Virus record (IMG/VR): IMGVR_UViG_3300048927_000754
Location: 1-47,977 of that record
Reading direction: 5' to 3' (one strand)
Length of the DNA: 47,977 bases
Source of the DNA: a virus
The translations under genes and the position numbers were made by a program. Of this stretch, positions 1-9,100 are shown in pieces. The first letter of the stretch is position 1; the number at the start of each line of letters is the position of its first letter. The notes beneath the pieces are model-generated. The model saw nothing but the letters and a program-made list of their open reading frames with translations, was not told the DNA's origin and did no database searches.

Positions 1-480
1 ATGCTGCTCTTCCCACCACCCACAACCTTCGCCCGCTACCTCGGCCCTGCCAGCATTGACCCGCCGCCGCTGGCGCTGCCGATCAGCGCGATCCGCATCA
101 CGATGGGCTTCCCCTCGCCCGCCGAGGACTTCCAGGACGACGAGATCGACCTCAACCGGGCGCTGATCCGAAATCCGCCGGCGACCTTCATGTACCGCGC
201 TGAGGGCTGGAGCATGCTCCACGCTGGCATCTGCGACGGGGACATCCTGATCGTCGACCGATCGGTGACGCCGCGGGACGGCGATATCGTCATCGCAACC
301 TGGGATGGGAACCAACCCGCCTGCAAGGTGCTGGTGATCGCGGTCGACCACGTTGAGCTTCACAGCCGCAATCCGCATTGCTCGGCAATCGTCCTCCCGC
401 CGGGTACCGAGGTCGAGGTCTTCGCCGTGGTCAGCGTTGTGCGCCAGATCAACCGTGGGCACGCCCAACAGCTGCTCTGA
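1..480 (+). CDS. umuD: UmuD-like S24 peptidase, translesion polymerase accessory subunit
   Basis: 159 aa, beginning at the first base of the window, so an upstream start cannot be excluded. The GFPSPAEDF block (residues 36-44) matches the self-cleavage region of UmuD. The catalytic Ser lies in EGWSM (S71) and the Lys in ACKV (K109), separated by 38 residues, as expected for the LexA/UmuD Ser-Lys dyad. In the family, RecA-stimulated self-cleavage gives UmuD', which joins UmuC to form DNA polymerase V. The predicted cleavage bond here is Met-Gly rather than the usual Cys/Ala-Gly, which is unusual. It overlaps umuC by one base (TGATG), so the two are translationally coupled. Any LexA-controlled promoter would lie outside the window. 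Confidence 0.9.
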   Translation: MLLFPPPTTFARYLGPASIDPPPLALPISAIRITMGFPSPAEDFQDDEIDLNRALIRNPPATFMYRAEGWSMLHAGICDGDILIVDRSVTPRDGDIVIATWDGNQPACKVLVIAVDHVELHSRNPHCSAIVLPPGTEVEVFAVVSVVRQINRGHAQQLL

Positions 481-1766
481 TGTTCGCCCTGATCGACGGC
501 AACAACTTCTACGCCAGCTGCGAGCGGGTGTTCCAGCCCGAGCTGCGCGGCAAGCCCCTGGTGGTCCTCAGCAACAACGACGGCTGCGCGATCGCGCGAT
601 CCGAGGAAGCCAAGGCCTTGGGCATCTCGATGGGCCATCCCATCCACAAGGTGGAGCCGCGCGTGCGCCGGCAGCTGGCACTGCGCTCGGCCAACTTCGG
701 CCTCTACGGCGACATCAGCGCCCGCATCAACACGATCCTGCGCGCCGCGGTACCGCGCGTGGAGATCTACTCGATCGACGAATCTTTCCTGGACCTGACC
801 GGGGTCCGGAACCGGCTAGCGCTGCTGCGTGACGTGCACCACCAGGTGCACCGCTGGACCGGCATTCCCAATTGCGTGGGCATCGCGCCGACCAAGACCC
901 TGGCCAAGCTGGCGAACCACGTCGCCAAAGATGCCGCGCGCAAGCCCGGCAGTTACCCGGCCGAGCTGGCCGCCGTCTGCGACCTGGGCGCGCTCGGTCC
1001 GTCCGACATCGACGCCATCCTGCGAGCGACTCCGGTCGGCGAGCTCTGGGGCGTGGGCCACCGCTGGGCCGCCCGTCTGCAGGCGCGCGGTGTGCAAACC
1101 GCTGCCGACCTACGCGACGCGCCCACTGAAGACCTGCTTGCGGAGTTCGGCGTCGTCATGGCGCGTACCCAGCGCGAGATCCAGGGCCATCCCTGCATGG
1201 AGCTGGCCGATGTCGAGCCGGACCGCCAGCAGATCATGGTGAGCCGCTCGTTCGGCTCACCGATCACCGACGCGGCCGAGATGTCCGAAGCGCTGGCGAC
1301 CTTCGCAGTGCGCGCGACCGAGAAGCTGCGGCAGCGCAGACTGACGACCAGCGCGATCGGCGTATTCGCACAGACCAATGCGTTCAAGCCTGGAGTTCCG
1401 CAGCACAGCCCATCGAGATCGGCGCACCTGCCCTCGGCCACATCCGACACGCGCCTGGTCCTGCAGATGGTGCGCCGCTTGGCAGCCGGCATGCTACGCC
1501 CGCGGCACGCCTACACCAAGGCCGGTATCTGCCTCATGGACATAGCCAGACCCGAGGAACTGCAGGCGGATTTATTCACGCCGTCGCGCGTGGGCGACGA
1601 CAAGCTGATGGCCACCCTGGACGCGATCAACCGGCGCTTCGGTCGCAATATGGCCGGCCTGGGCGCCAGTGGCTGGCAGCGCGGGGCGGCTTGGCATTCC
1701 CGGCAGGAGCTGTTGTCTGGGCGCTACACCACACGCCTGTCTGAGTTGCCGCGCGTCCGCTGTTAG
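480..1766 (+). CDS. umuC: UmuC-like Y-family DNA polymerase
   Basis: 428 aa from the ATG that overlaps the umuD stop; this matches the usual UmuC length of about 420. The start is set by the family N-terminus (MFALIDGNNFYASCERVF), with the first catalytic Asp in LIDGNNFY and the palm carboxylates in SIDESFLDL near residues 100-108. Helix-hairpin-helix and little-finger regions follow, and the C-terminus corresponds to the UmuC extension. Y-family enzymes copy past damaged bases as part of the SOS response. It ends 4 bases into the convergent small gene at 1763. Whether the pair is host flank or phage cargo is unclear. Confidence 0.92.
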   Translation: MFALIDGNNFYASCERVFQPELRGKPLVVLSNNDGCAIARSEEAKALGISMGHPIHKVEPRVRRQLALRSANFGLYGDISARINTILRAAVPRVEIYSIDESFLDLTGVRNRLALLRDVHHQVHRWTGIPNCVGIAPTKTLAKLANHVAKDAARKPGSYPAELAAVCDLGALGPSDIDAILRATPVGELWGVGHRWAARLQARGVQTAADLRDAPTEDLLAEFGVVMARTQREIQGHPCMELADVEPDRQQIMVSRSFGSPITDAAEMSEALATFAVRATEKLRQRRLTTSAIGVFAQTNAFKPGVPQHSPSRSAHLPSATSDTRLVLQMVRRLAAGMLRPRHAYTKAGICLMDIARPEELQADLFTPSRVGDDKLMATLDAINRRFGRNMAGLGASGWQRGAAWHSRQELLSGRYTTRLSELPRVRC

Positions 1767-1972
1767 CGTGCGCTTGGCCTTATCGCAATGCCATCACGCC
1801 CGGCCACTTCGGTGATTAGCATGGCGACCAAACGACCATTGTCCTGAACAGTCGACTGTCTTGCCGGATTACCCCCCACTGCCAGATCGGAAATCTGCTG
1901 GCTCAGGGCATATGCCGCGCGGAAAATCTCTTCCTTCGACATACGGTCGATCGAGACGCTTAAGTTGTCCAT
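1763..1972 (-). CDS. Hypothetical small protein
   Basis: 69 aa, not recognised. It is charged and largely helical in character, with no signal peptide or membrane segment. It converges on umuC, with a 4-base overlap of the stops. No strong ribosome binding site precedes the ATG at 1972, and a near-perfect inverted repeat lies a few bases upstream (1976-2007). Codon use is less G/C-biased at third positions than in its neighbours. It is supported mainly by being an open frame that fills the gap. Confidence 0.5.
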   Translation of the reverse strand: MDNLSVSIDRMSKEEIFRAAYALSQQISDLAVGGNPARQSTVQDNGRLVAMLITEVAGRDGIAIRPSAR

Positions 1973-1975
1973 CGC

Positions 1976-2007
1976 GTGGGGTGTTCGCCTTCCTAGGAAT
2001 ACCCCAC
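1976..2007. repeat. Inverted repeat upstream of small gene
   Basis: GTGGGGTGTTC (1976-1986) and GAATACCCCAC (1997-2007) pair over 11 positions with one mismatch around a 10-base spacer. It begins 4 bases upstream of the minus-strand gene starting at 1972, so it could be an operator or an mRNA leader hairpin. There is no T-tract on either side to suggest an intrinsic terminator. Confidence 0.5.
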
Positions 2008-2116
2008 CCTAGGCGCAAGCCGGCTCGACCGATGTGAGGACAAGCCTGAATAGCTTTTACAGCCTGTACGCCTTGCTGCCCCTGTATCCTGAACCAGTGA
2101 TATGGAGCGTCGATCA

Positions 2117-2324
2117 ATGAACCGAGCTGAGTTGGATCAGCGCCTGGATGACGTCGTTGCCCGCCTCCCGGCGATGCGCGAAAAGCACGAGGACAGGGCC
2201 GACCGCCTGATGGTGTTGGCGGGCGAGCTAGATTTGATTGAGGACGCGGCAGTTGGCCTCCGACGCCGCCCATGTTGCTAGACGGGTGGACAAGATCCTT
2301 GCCGTCGCCGGGTGTGTGGACTAG
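2117..2324 (+). pseudogene. Small hypothetical gene with apparent frameshift
   Basis: From ATG 2117 the frame reads a helical, acidic peptide (MNRAELDQRLDDVV... to ...ELDLIEDAA) and stops at 2279-2281. From about base 2259 another frame continues with equally protein-like sequence (SDAAHVARRVDKIL...GCVD) to a stop at 2322-2324. Joined, the two give about 69 aa. The first frame becomes Arg/Pro/Cys-rich just where the second becomes sensible, which suggests a one-base indel near 2256-2262. A sequencing error would look the same. Function unknown. Confidence 0.45.
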
Positions 2325-2584
2325 CTAGCCGCTAGAAGCCTCGGTGGCTCACTCGTTTGCGTCACGCTTTTGCGCGCAAACGGAAGGCGGTTGCCACTGC
2401 TACCAAGTCGCAGCGCCCTCCCGGCCCAGCTGTTCGACTTGCTCAGGGCCGAGCCCGCTTCCTTGCATGAGCGGCAACCTTTCGGTGCGCGGGGATGCTG
2501 CCGGGAGGGCACGGTCAGATTGACCACACGGCCAGCACTGCGCTATCAAAGGCTAGGTCATTGCGGTGTAGGAGAATTCCGAAT
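2325..2584. other. Interval with no convincing gene; possible left prophage boundary
   Basis: 260 bases between the broken small gene and the last tail-region gene. Open frames exist on both strands (for example 2321-2527 minus), but they are Arg/Ser/Pro-rich, lack ribosome binding sites and look like shadows. This is the expected place for the left attachment site. TTGCGTCACG at about 2357 also occurs at about 47782 beside the integrase, but a shared 10-mer is too short to call an att core. Confidence 0.4.
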
Positions 2585-2692
2585 CTAGATCAGCATGGCC
2601 TGGCTATCGTCCCAATTCTTGATGATGAGCTCGCCGGCCTGCTTGCCGCGGCTGTCCCCGGTGCCGATCGAGTAGCGCAGCTGCAGCGGCAC
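2585..2692 (-). CDS. Small protein at end of tail operon, start uncertain
   Basis: The C-terminal part (PLQLRYSIGTGDSRG...NWDDSQAMLI) reads as real coding sequence and ends at 2585. No ATG exists for it. The interval given uses a GTG at 2692, 35 aa. The open frame extends back to 2785, but there it overlaps the 2719-2952 gene, whose own frame looks genuine. Either a short separate gene is coupled to its upstream neighbour, or one original protein has been split by a frameshift near 2715-2722. Function unknown; presumed tail-associated from position. Confidence 0.4.
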   Translation of the reverse strand: MPLQLRYSIGTGDSRGKQAGELIIKNWDDSQAMLI

Positions 2693-2718
2693 GATCTGCA
2701 GGCCGTTGCCCTGTTCTG

Positions 2719-2952
2719 TTAGACCGTGAGCTGCACGATCGGCAGGTTGGGCGCCGTCTCGACCACACGGCCGTTCTGCACCCACACGTTGTAAGGAATG
2801 GAGCCCCCGAGTTGGCCGCGCGCGCGGATCTGTGCACCTTCGGCGGTCGACAAGCTACTTGTCCCGTCGCCGTTGTGCGCCGTGACGGTGGCGAGGATGC
2901 GCGGCGCACCGGTCACGAGGTCGCCGAATTGTCCCCACAGGTCAGTTCGCAT
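2719..2952 (-). CDS. Hypothetical tail-associated protein
   Basis: 77 aa, not recognised. The start ATG (2952) overlaps the last codons of the upstream 610-aa tail protein, as in a coupled late operon. The sequence is polar with Gly/Val-rich beta-type segments (such as RGQLGGSIPYNVWVQNGRVV), consistent with a small structural or tail-tip component. No signal peptide or membrane segment. Its position among the last genes of the tail module is the only evidence for a role. Confidence 0.6.
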   Translation of the reverse strand: MRTDLWGQFGDLVTGAPRILATVTAHNGDGTSSLSTAEGAQIRARGQLGGSIPYNVWVQNGRVVETAPNLPIVQLTV

Positions 2953-4774
2953 CGGTGTAGTGCCTTTCCAGGGTAATGGTCTGCTCTATCACGACCGCCC
3001 TGTCATCTCGACGCGCGGCGATATTGATTGCCGTGCATAGGCCCTGCCAAGTCTGGCCAGCCTCATGGACTTCCACGAGATCCAGGGGCAGCACGCGCCC
3101 GGTGGTGCCGGCACCGGCGCTGACAGGGAACAGCGGCAGCACCTGGTCGATGCTTGCCTGTTCCCCGCGATCGCTGAGGATGTTGCGACCACGCTCCTGT
3201 GCGGTCGCGGCAGTGCTGATCAGCTGATCGCTGACCTGCTGGGCGAATAGGGTTCCACCCTCGCCCGCACGCTTCACGACCGCCGTGACGCCCTTACCGG
3301 TGATCTCTCCTGTCACCACCACGGCGTCATATTTCGGCACGCTACGAACCTGCAGGCTGGCGTTGAGCATCAGGTCGTCTTGCACCGTCACATCAGGCAC
3401 CGTGACCGACCATGCCCACGGGCTGGCCGGGTAGCGCGGCCTGATGCGTAGCGACATGTTCTGCGGATCAGACTGGACCACTGCCCCGCTCGCCTCGGCC
3501 AGGCGCACCAGGGCGTCCATCGCCGCCATGCCGTCGTAGTACCAGGCCCCTGCGGGGACGATCCAGTCGACGGTGTCGTACGACAGCGTGAAGCCGGTAT
3601 CGGCCAGCTCGTCGCCGGCAAGCTGGGCCATGCTGCGCTGGCTGGTCACCTCCCTTGAGCGGGCCGGCGCGTAGGGCGCAGCCAGCAAAGCGGTCCTGCT
3701 TCGCCCTGTGACATTGACCGTCGTGCTCGCGAACTCGCGATTGTTGCTGTAGCTCTCCACGAAGAACGTCCAGACATAGCCGTTCAAAGTCACCTCGATC
3801 TGGCGAGGGCCGGCGGCGGTCGGCTTGAGGAGATCGAGTTGATTCGGATCTGAGAGGGTTGCATCAAAACTGAATCCCCATGAGGCGACGTCGCCGGTGA
3901 TGCCGACGGCGTCGACCTCGATCGGCGTCCGGTCTGGGAGGCGAACCACCGTAATGGTGTTGAGCACGATGTAAGTCCTTTGCTGCGGGCGAACGGCGTA
4001 GCAGGCCGTGACCCCTAGGTTGAGCGGCGCCAAGCCGGCGATGCCGATGACTGGGCACCCGAGGTTGAGCCCGACGACATCGCCCGTGGGAAAGTCAGGC
4101 GCAGGATCCGGCGGAATAGGATCGACAGGAGGGCGAACGATCCAAGGGACTGGCTTGGCCATACCCCACGGCATGCGTGCGCTGACACGACGCACGTGCG
4201 GTGATCGCCACGGGCCGTGTAGACCGCGCGCTACGCGAGGCATCTGGCCTCGCCAGATGATCAGGCCCGCGACATGCGTCAGCGCAGGCGCGAGCCAGCG
4301 CACGTCAGATGCCACCACCAGCTTGGCCAACTGCCCGCGCCACGACAGAGACGCGGACGCCGCTGCCACCGGCAGACTCCGCCAGCCGGTTGTGCGTTCC
4401 ACAGTCAGTCGAGGCATGTGCGGATGCCATGACATGGTGCTTACGGCAGTAGCCGCAGGCGCGGCGCCCCAGGCTGTGGCGTAATCCGCCCGAAGGCCTT
4501 GCGCTATAGCCCATCCCAGGCCGGTGTCCGGGTAGAGTCGCGCAGCGACGCCCCAGCTGCTGACCGACCCCAGTCGCGTTCCCGTTGCCGGGCTCCAGCG
4601 CATGCCGGCGCCCGCGCGCAACCCGCGGTTGACCGGATCGACCGGATCTGTGGGATCGGTCGGGTCGGTTGGACCGCCGCCCTCTACGCCCAGATTGAGC
4701 AGGACGTATGCGCCACCACCCAGCGGCAGGGCCCGGAGGTTCAGCCCAGCGAATTGGCCTGAGGCCGCTGACAC
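2942..4774 (-). CDS. Tail-tip/baseplate-type protein with N-terminal Trp-repeat region
   Basis: 610 aa. The N-terminus has LNL/LNLG motifs and a TDP/VDP-rich linker (about residues 35-49). A remarkable region follows with Trp at 60, 74, 88, 102, 116, 131, 145, 160, 174, 189 and 203, a 14-15 residue period. A second Pro/Asp linker (about 215-230) leads to another LNLG block. The C-terminal 350 residues contain beta-rich and mixed segments of the kind found in hub or fibre-attachment proteins of siphophages. It lies downstream of the tape measure, where tail-tip genes are expected. I do not recognise a named family. It starts 2 bases after the stop of the 110-aa gene. Confidence 0.65.
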   Translation of the reverse strand: MSAASGQFAGLNLRALPLGGGAYVLLNLGVEGGGPTDPTDPTDPVDPVNRGLRAGAGMRWSPATGTRLGSVSSWGVAARLYPDTGLGWAIAQGLRADYATAWGAAPAATAVSTMSWHPHMPRLTVERTTGWRSLPVAAASASLSWRGQLAKLVVASDVRWLAPALTHVAGLIIWRGQMPRVARGLHGPWRSPHVRRVSARMPWGMAKPVPWIVRPPVDPIPPDPAPDFPTGDVVGLNLGCPVIGIAGLAPLNLGVTACYAVRPQQRTYIVLNTITVVRLPDRTPIEVDAVGITGDVASWGFSFDATLSDPNQLDLLKPTAAGPRQIEVTLNGYVWTFFVESYSNNREFASTTVNVTGRSRTALLAAPYAPARSREVTSQRSMAQLAGDELADTGFTLSYDTVDWIVPAGAWYYDGMAAMDALVRLAEASGAVVQSDPQNMSLRIRPRYPASPWAWSVTVPDVTVQDDLMLNASLQVRSVPKYDAVVVTGEITGKGVTAVVKRAGEGGTLFAQQVSDQLISTAATAQERGRNILSDRGEQASIDQVLPLFPVSAGAGTTGRVLPLDLVEVHEAGQTWQGLCTAINIAARRDDRAVVIEQTITLERHYTDAN

Positions 4775-4776
4775 GG

Positions 4777-5109
4777 TCAGCTCATCGCGACCGGGTATAC
4801 CCAGTCCTGGATGGCGGCGTTCTGCTGGCCGATGTCGTCATAGCCGATCACAGTGAAAGGACGCGTCGTGTCGAGGTACGACACGCGCCAAGTGCCATCT
4901 GCTGCGGACAGCACGCTGGCCACGCAGTTGATAGTGCCTCGCTCAAACACGCACACACGTCCCCGGCTCGGCACGTTGAGTATCCGAAAACGACCATCGG
5001 GCGAGTTTGGGTCTGATGGCACCGCCGGCGCCTGGCCGGCAAGAAAGCCGCTGCCCGCATATTCCCGCGCTGGCAGATCCATTAGGAGGAAAACTTCCGT
5101 GACGGCCAT
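4777..5109 (-). CDS. Hypothetical tail-tip protein
   Basis: 110 aa, not recognised. Predominantly beta-type sequence (RFRILNVPSRGRVCVFERG, WRVSYLDTTRPFTVIGYDD) without signal peptide or membrane span. It sits 3 bases after the stop of the 339-aa tail protein and just upstream of the 610-aa protein, so it belongs to the same translationally linked group. Short proteins at this place are often small tail-fibre or tip components, but nothing in the sequence proves it. Confidence 0.6.
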   Translation of the reverse strand: MAVTEVFLLMDLPAREYAGSGFLAGQAPAVPSDPNSPDGRFRILNVPSRGRVCVFERGTINCVASVLSAADGTWRVSYLDTTRPFTVIGYDDIGQQNAAIQDWVYPVAMS

Positions 5110-5112
5110 TGA

Positions 5113-6132
5113 TCACCAAGGATTCGTGATGTCGAAGAGGACCTGTCCGCCGGCAATAGTTGCAGTGGGCGAATAAGCCCATGTCTTCGCAAGCAGCTTC
5201 GTCCCAGACGCGAGACCAGGAATGTTCGTCTCCACCTGCAAGTCCACCAGCGGCTTGTAATGAGAGGGTACATAAAGGCCAGGAAAATAAGCGCGCGCCA
5301 GGTTTATCCCTTCGATCACAGGTGGCTTAGAAATCAACATGCCCCCGCTGACCGGGTCGGGATAAGGGACTGGGTTTGAATCGTTACCGCCCCACGACGA
5401 TGTATTGGCTGGCATGTCAGGTGCGACGCGGGCGGCTACAGCATTACCGGTTTGCGCATGACCCCTAGAGAAAACAAAGCTCAGATATTCCACTGATCCG
5501 GTGTACACGCCCGCATTCCATGCCACTGAGCTGACATAGTTGCGGAACAGGTTGCTCAAGTCTCCGCTGTAAGCGCCGGCGGCGTAGGTGTTGACACCCA
5601 GTGCAAGACCGAAGGCAAACTGATCTCCGGGTTTGCGCGAAACCATCCGTCCAGCGAAGTAAGGGACCGCGGGGGTCAAATCAAAGACCGAGGTGACATC
5701 TCCGCCAACCGGAACAATGAAAAGGTAGAAGCACTGCTCGTTACCGATGGCCCACCACTTGCGTGCCGTGGCGTCAGCCGTATCAGATTTCAGCCATAGC
5801 GCGCCATTCGTTCGCTGCGCTGCCAAGGGTGCCATCCCGGTGCCAGTGCTGATCGCGGTCATGGCGATATACGTACGCAGGCGTCCTACGCGCGTTTGAG
5901 TGTCATCGAGCCTGACGTAATAGCCCAAGCCGGAAACAATGTTGTTGCGGAATGCCCGCAGATTCGTGCCAGTAAACGCGCGCGTCCAGCCTAGCCCCGC
6001 CTTCGCAGTTGATCCGCTGCCGTAGCCGTCAACCAGAATCGCGTCCAGCAACACGGCGAGCGATCCGGCCTGCCCTGTAAGCGTCGGGGCGCCAGGGTCG
6101 TCTGAGGAATAGATGGTAGGAATCAAGCTCAT
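5113..6132 (-). CDS. Phage tail-tip structural protein
   Basis: 339 aa. The opening (IYSSDDPGAPTLTGQAGSL... LLDAILVDGYG) has the character seen at the start of tail-tip proteins in several phages of high-GC proteobacteria. The rest is beta-rich with many aromatics. The ATG at 6132 shares its last base with the stop of the 1198-aa protein, giving tight coupling. No enzyme motif is visible. Its role in tail tip or receptor contact is inferred from position and from resemblance of the N-terminus. Confidence 0.65.
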   Translation of the reverse strand: MSLIPTIYSSDDPGAPTLTGQAGSLAVLLDAILVDGYGSGSTAKAGLGWTRAFTGTNLRAFRNNIVSGLGYYVRLDDTQTRVGRLRTYIAMTAISTGTGMAPLAAQRTNGALWLKSDTADATARKWWAIGNEQCFYLFIVPVGGDVTSVFDLTPAVPYFAGRMVSRKPGDQFAFGLALGVNTYAAGAYSGDLSNLFRNYVSSVAWNAGVYTGSVEYLSFVFSRGHAQTGNAVAARVAPDMPANTSSWGGNDSNPVPYPDPVSGGMLISKPPVIEGINLARAYFPGLYVPSHYKPLVDLQVETNIPGLASGTKLLAKTWAYSPTATIAGGQVLFDITNPW

Positions 6133-9100
6133 CAGGTGGACTCCGCGACATTGCCGATGACCTGGAAGCGGAACGAGTCCACAGCGGTCTCAGGGGTACC
6201 TGGCAGCGTGGTGCGCGCCATCCAGACCGGCGCCAGCGCACCGATGGTGTTGAATCGCACTGCGTTGTTGGTGGCCCAGCCTGTACCCCAGCCGTCCCGG
6301 TCGATCACAAAATAGGGCAGCCCGGTGCGGGCGTTGATCGGTGCGCAGTCCTCAGTGGTGGCGCCGGTCAAGATCGTGCCGACCGTTTCGCCGCTGACCT
6401 CGAACTGGGTGGCATTGGTGAATCGAATCACCCACCGCTCGGTGATCGCATCGGCGTTCTTGACGCTGATTGGGTAGTCGGTGTCGTTGTAGGTCGCCGG
6501 CGCCGCAGCTCCGTTGACCACGTCGGTCCAGACGTTGATCCAGGTGTCCTGGTCGAACAGGTTCTGGACACGCGCTTGAAGGTCGAGGGAGCCATTTGCC
6601 TCGCCCAGCCGGAGCGCCGTACTGACCAGGGTCTCGCCAATGGGAAAATCGTGGGTCAGCCCGCTGTTGAGCTGGATCTCACCCGTGATCTGCACCGCAG
6701 CCACCAGGCGCCGATCTTCGATGCGCTCGCTGATCACGATGGGCAACGTGTAGCCCGTCAGATTCAACGGGTCGCTGAAGGTGAGCTTGCCCACGTCCAG
6801 GTCGTAGGTGTACCAGGCACTCAGCACAGGCGTGCCGGCGCTGTCGCGCACCTCAAGCTGGGCAACGCGGCCGCGGCCGAAGTTCACCACCTGGCCCGGC
6901 GCCGGCGCCGGCACGCTGTGGGCCTGGGTGTGATGAATCAGCACCGTTTGGCCCGACTTGTAGGCTGGCACTCGCCCATCGCTGGGAAGTCGGATTGAGT
7001 CCAGGCCAATGACCACCGACGATAGTGGGATCGATCGATAGACCACCGCGCCGAAGTAGATGCTGCTGGGCAGCATCAACATGGGCATCCAGACCTGATT
7101 GCCGACCACCTTGTCGGGGTCATACCACGGCTCGGACTCATTGTCCGCCGCGAGGACGTAGCGGCCGAAGCGCAAATCAACGACGCCGGTTTCCCAGTCA
7201 ACTGACCCAGCCATGAAATCGCCGGTGATCGCGCCGTTGACGTCAGTGGTGCCGACCACCTGCACCCCGCCCAGCGTGGTGGCACGCACGGTAAAGCTGC
7301 CCGAGCGAAGGGGAGCGCCGGTGGTGCGGAAGAAGACCGCGTCAGTTCCGGGATCGAAGATCTGGGTGAGGAGCGAGGTCACGGTGACCGCATTACTGCC
7401 GCCCGCGGCCCACTGCGTGATCGTGGCCAGGCCGCCGGCATAGTCGATGGATCCAGCAAACGTGCCGGCGCCAGTGACCGGATCGACCCCGAAATAAAGC
7501 GCGCCGCTGCGATCGACATAAGTTCTACCGCGGAAATCAAACCGCACGCTGCCCGGCACGATCGCATCCATTACCGTGGGCGTGAGGTCCAAGGAGACCG
7601 CCGGCAATGCCAAGGTGTCGGACGCCGCCGTTGAGGCGCTGCCAGCCAACTGCGACTGCACGCTGATCTGGGTGCCGCCGCTGTAGGTGGCCGTCGCCGC
7701 CATGCGCGTAGTGCCCTGGTAGCGATAGACCCCGCCGTAATCGCTGTAGGTGGGCATCGGGAAGTTCTGCACCGCAATGTTGCCGACCTTCACACTCACC
7801 GAACCGCTGGCATAACTGATGGTGCCGATCGTGTCTGTCTGCGCACGGCTTCCCACGCTGACCAGCTTGATGTTTCCCTGGCCGTCGTCCTGGGCAATCA
7901 TTCGCGCCGCAACGCTCACCGAGCCCAAGTCCGGGTCCATCGGGGTAATTGTGTCCAGCCACTCCAGGCGCAGGCTGCCTGCCGACACCGGAACATTGGC
8001 GACCGTGAACGAAACGATGCCACTGGAATCGGGAAGCGGTGTAACCGACGCGCTGGTCTGAGCGCCCCAGGCGTATTCGCAAAGCAGTCCGCTGCCGGCA
8101 TCGGGAAGCGTGGGCGGTCGGAGGGTGACCTGACCACTGGAATAGACCACTGAACCGCGCGCCGCGCCGCCCAGCATCAGCACCCCGGCGCCGTTGTCGG
8201 TCGCCACCACGTCCGCGTTATTCACGCGGAACTTGATCGTCAGGCTCCCCGGCACCACGCCCTCATGCGCCAGGAGGAAGTCCAGCGCTGGCACCTGGAT
8301 ATTGGTGTCGCCATCACGCCGGTCAGCGATCACGCCGGTTCCCCAGCTGGACAACAGTGAGCTGTTGAGATCCGGAAGCGCGCCGAGGGTCACGATGACA
8401 CTGCCCGTTGCGTAATTGATGGATCCGCCACCCTGCCCGGGGTTGCCGGTCAGCTGGCCGGTCCCGTTGTCGGTCAACCGGATCCACCTACCCAAAGCCC
8501 TGTAATCCACCACGATCGTGCCGGGTGCGGGCAATGGTTGAAGCTGCAGCACGAAGTTGTAGCCCTGATTGGCCAGCGTGATGTCGACCTTGCGGGTGAA
8601 GCCCTGCGTGGCGATCGGGCCAGCAGGCGTTGCGCTGATCGAGATGGCTGAGGATGTCCCCGTGGTGTGGGTCACCGATACCGCCCCGGTCTGATAGTCC
8701 ACGCTGCCTGCCCAGGGCGACACCGCCGGCGAGGAGAGGTTCCCGTCGCCGTCGTCGGTGAGCGTCACGCCATCGGTGGTGACAGAGACGCTGCCGCGGA
8801 CCAGCGGATTGCCCAAGTACCGCGTGACCGGCTCACCGGGCGAAAACGATTCGGAGTACGACGTCGAAAGGCTCCCCACTGCACCTGCGCGCACGTAACT
8901 GATAGAGCCCAGGCCCGCCAACTGGTCAACGACAGGCGTCTCCGCAGTGGTGGCCGGAACGATCTGCACATACGGCGTGCCCAGCTGCACGCTCAGGTCG
9001 CCAACTTCGGCCGCGGCCGTGGTGCGCTTGACGCTGTAGTAATTCGCAGACTCCACCGTGTTGGTCGAATAGACCCGAGTCGGCGGCTTGGAGCTGGTGT

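Noticed and set aside
2321-2588. Opposite-strand ORFs of about 70 aa
   Set aside because: Arg/Pro/Ser-rich composition, no ribosome binding sites, and mutual overlap suggest shadows.
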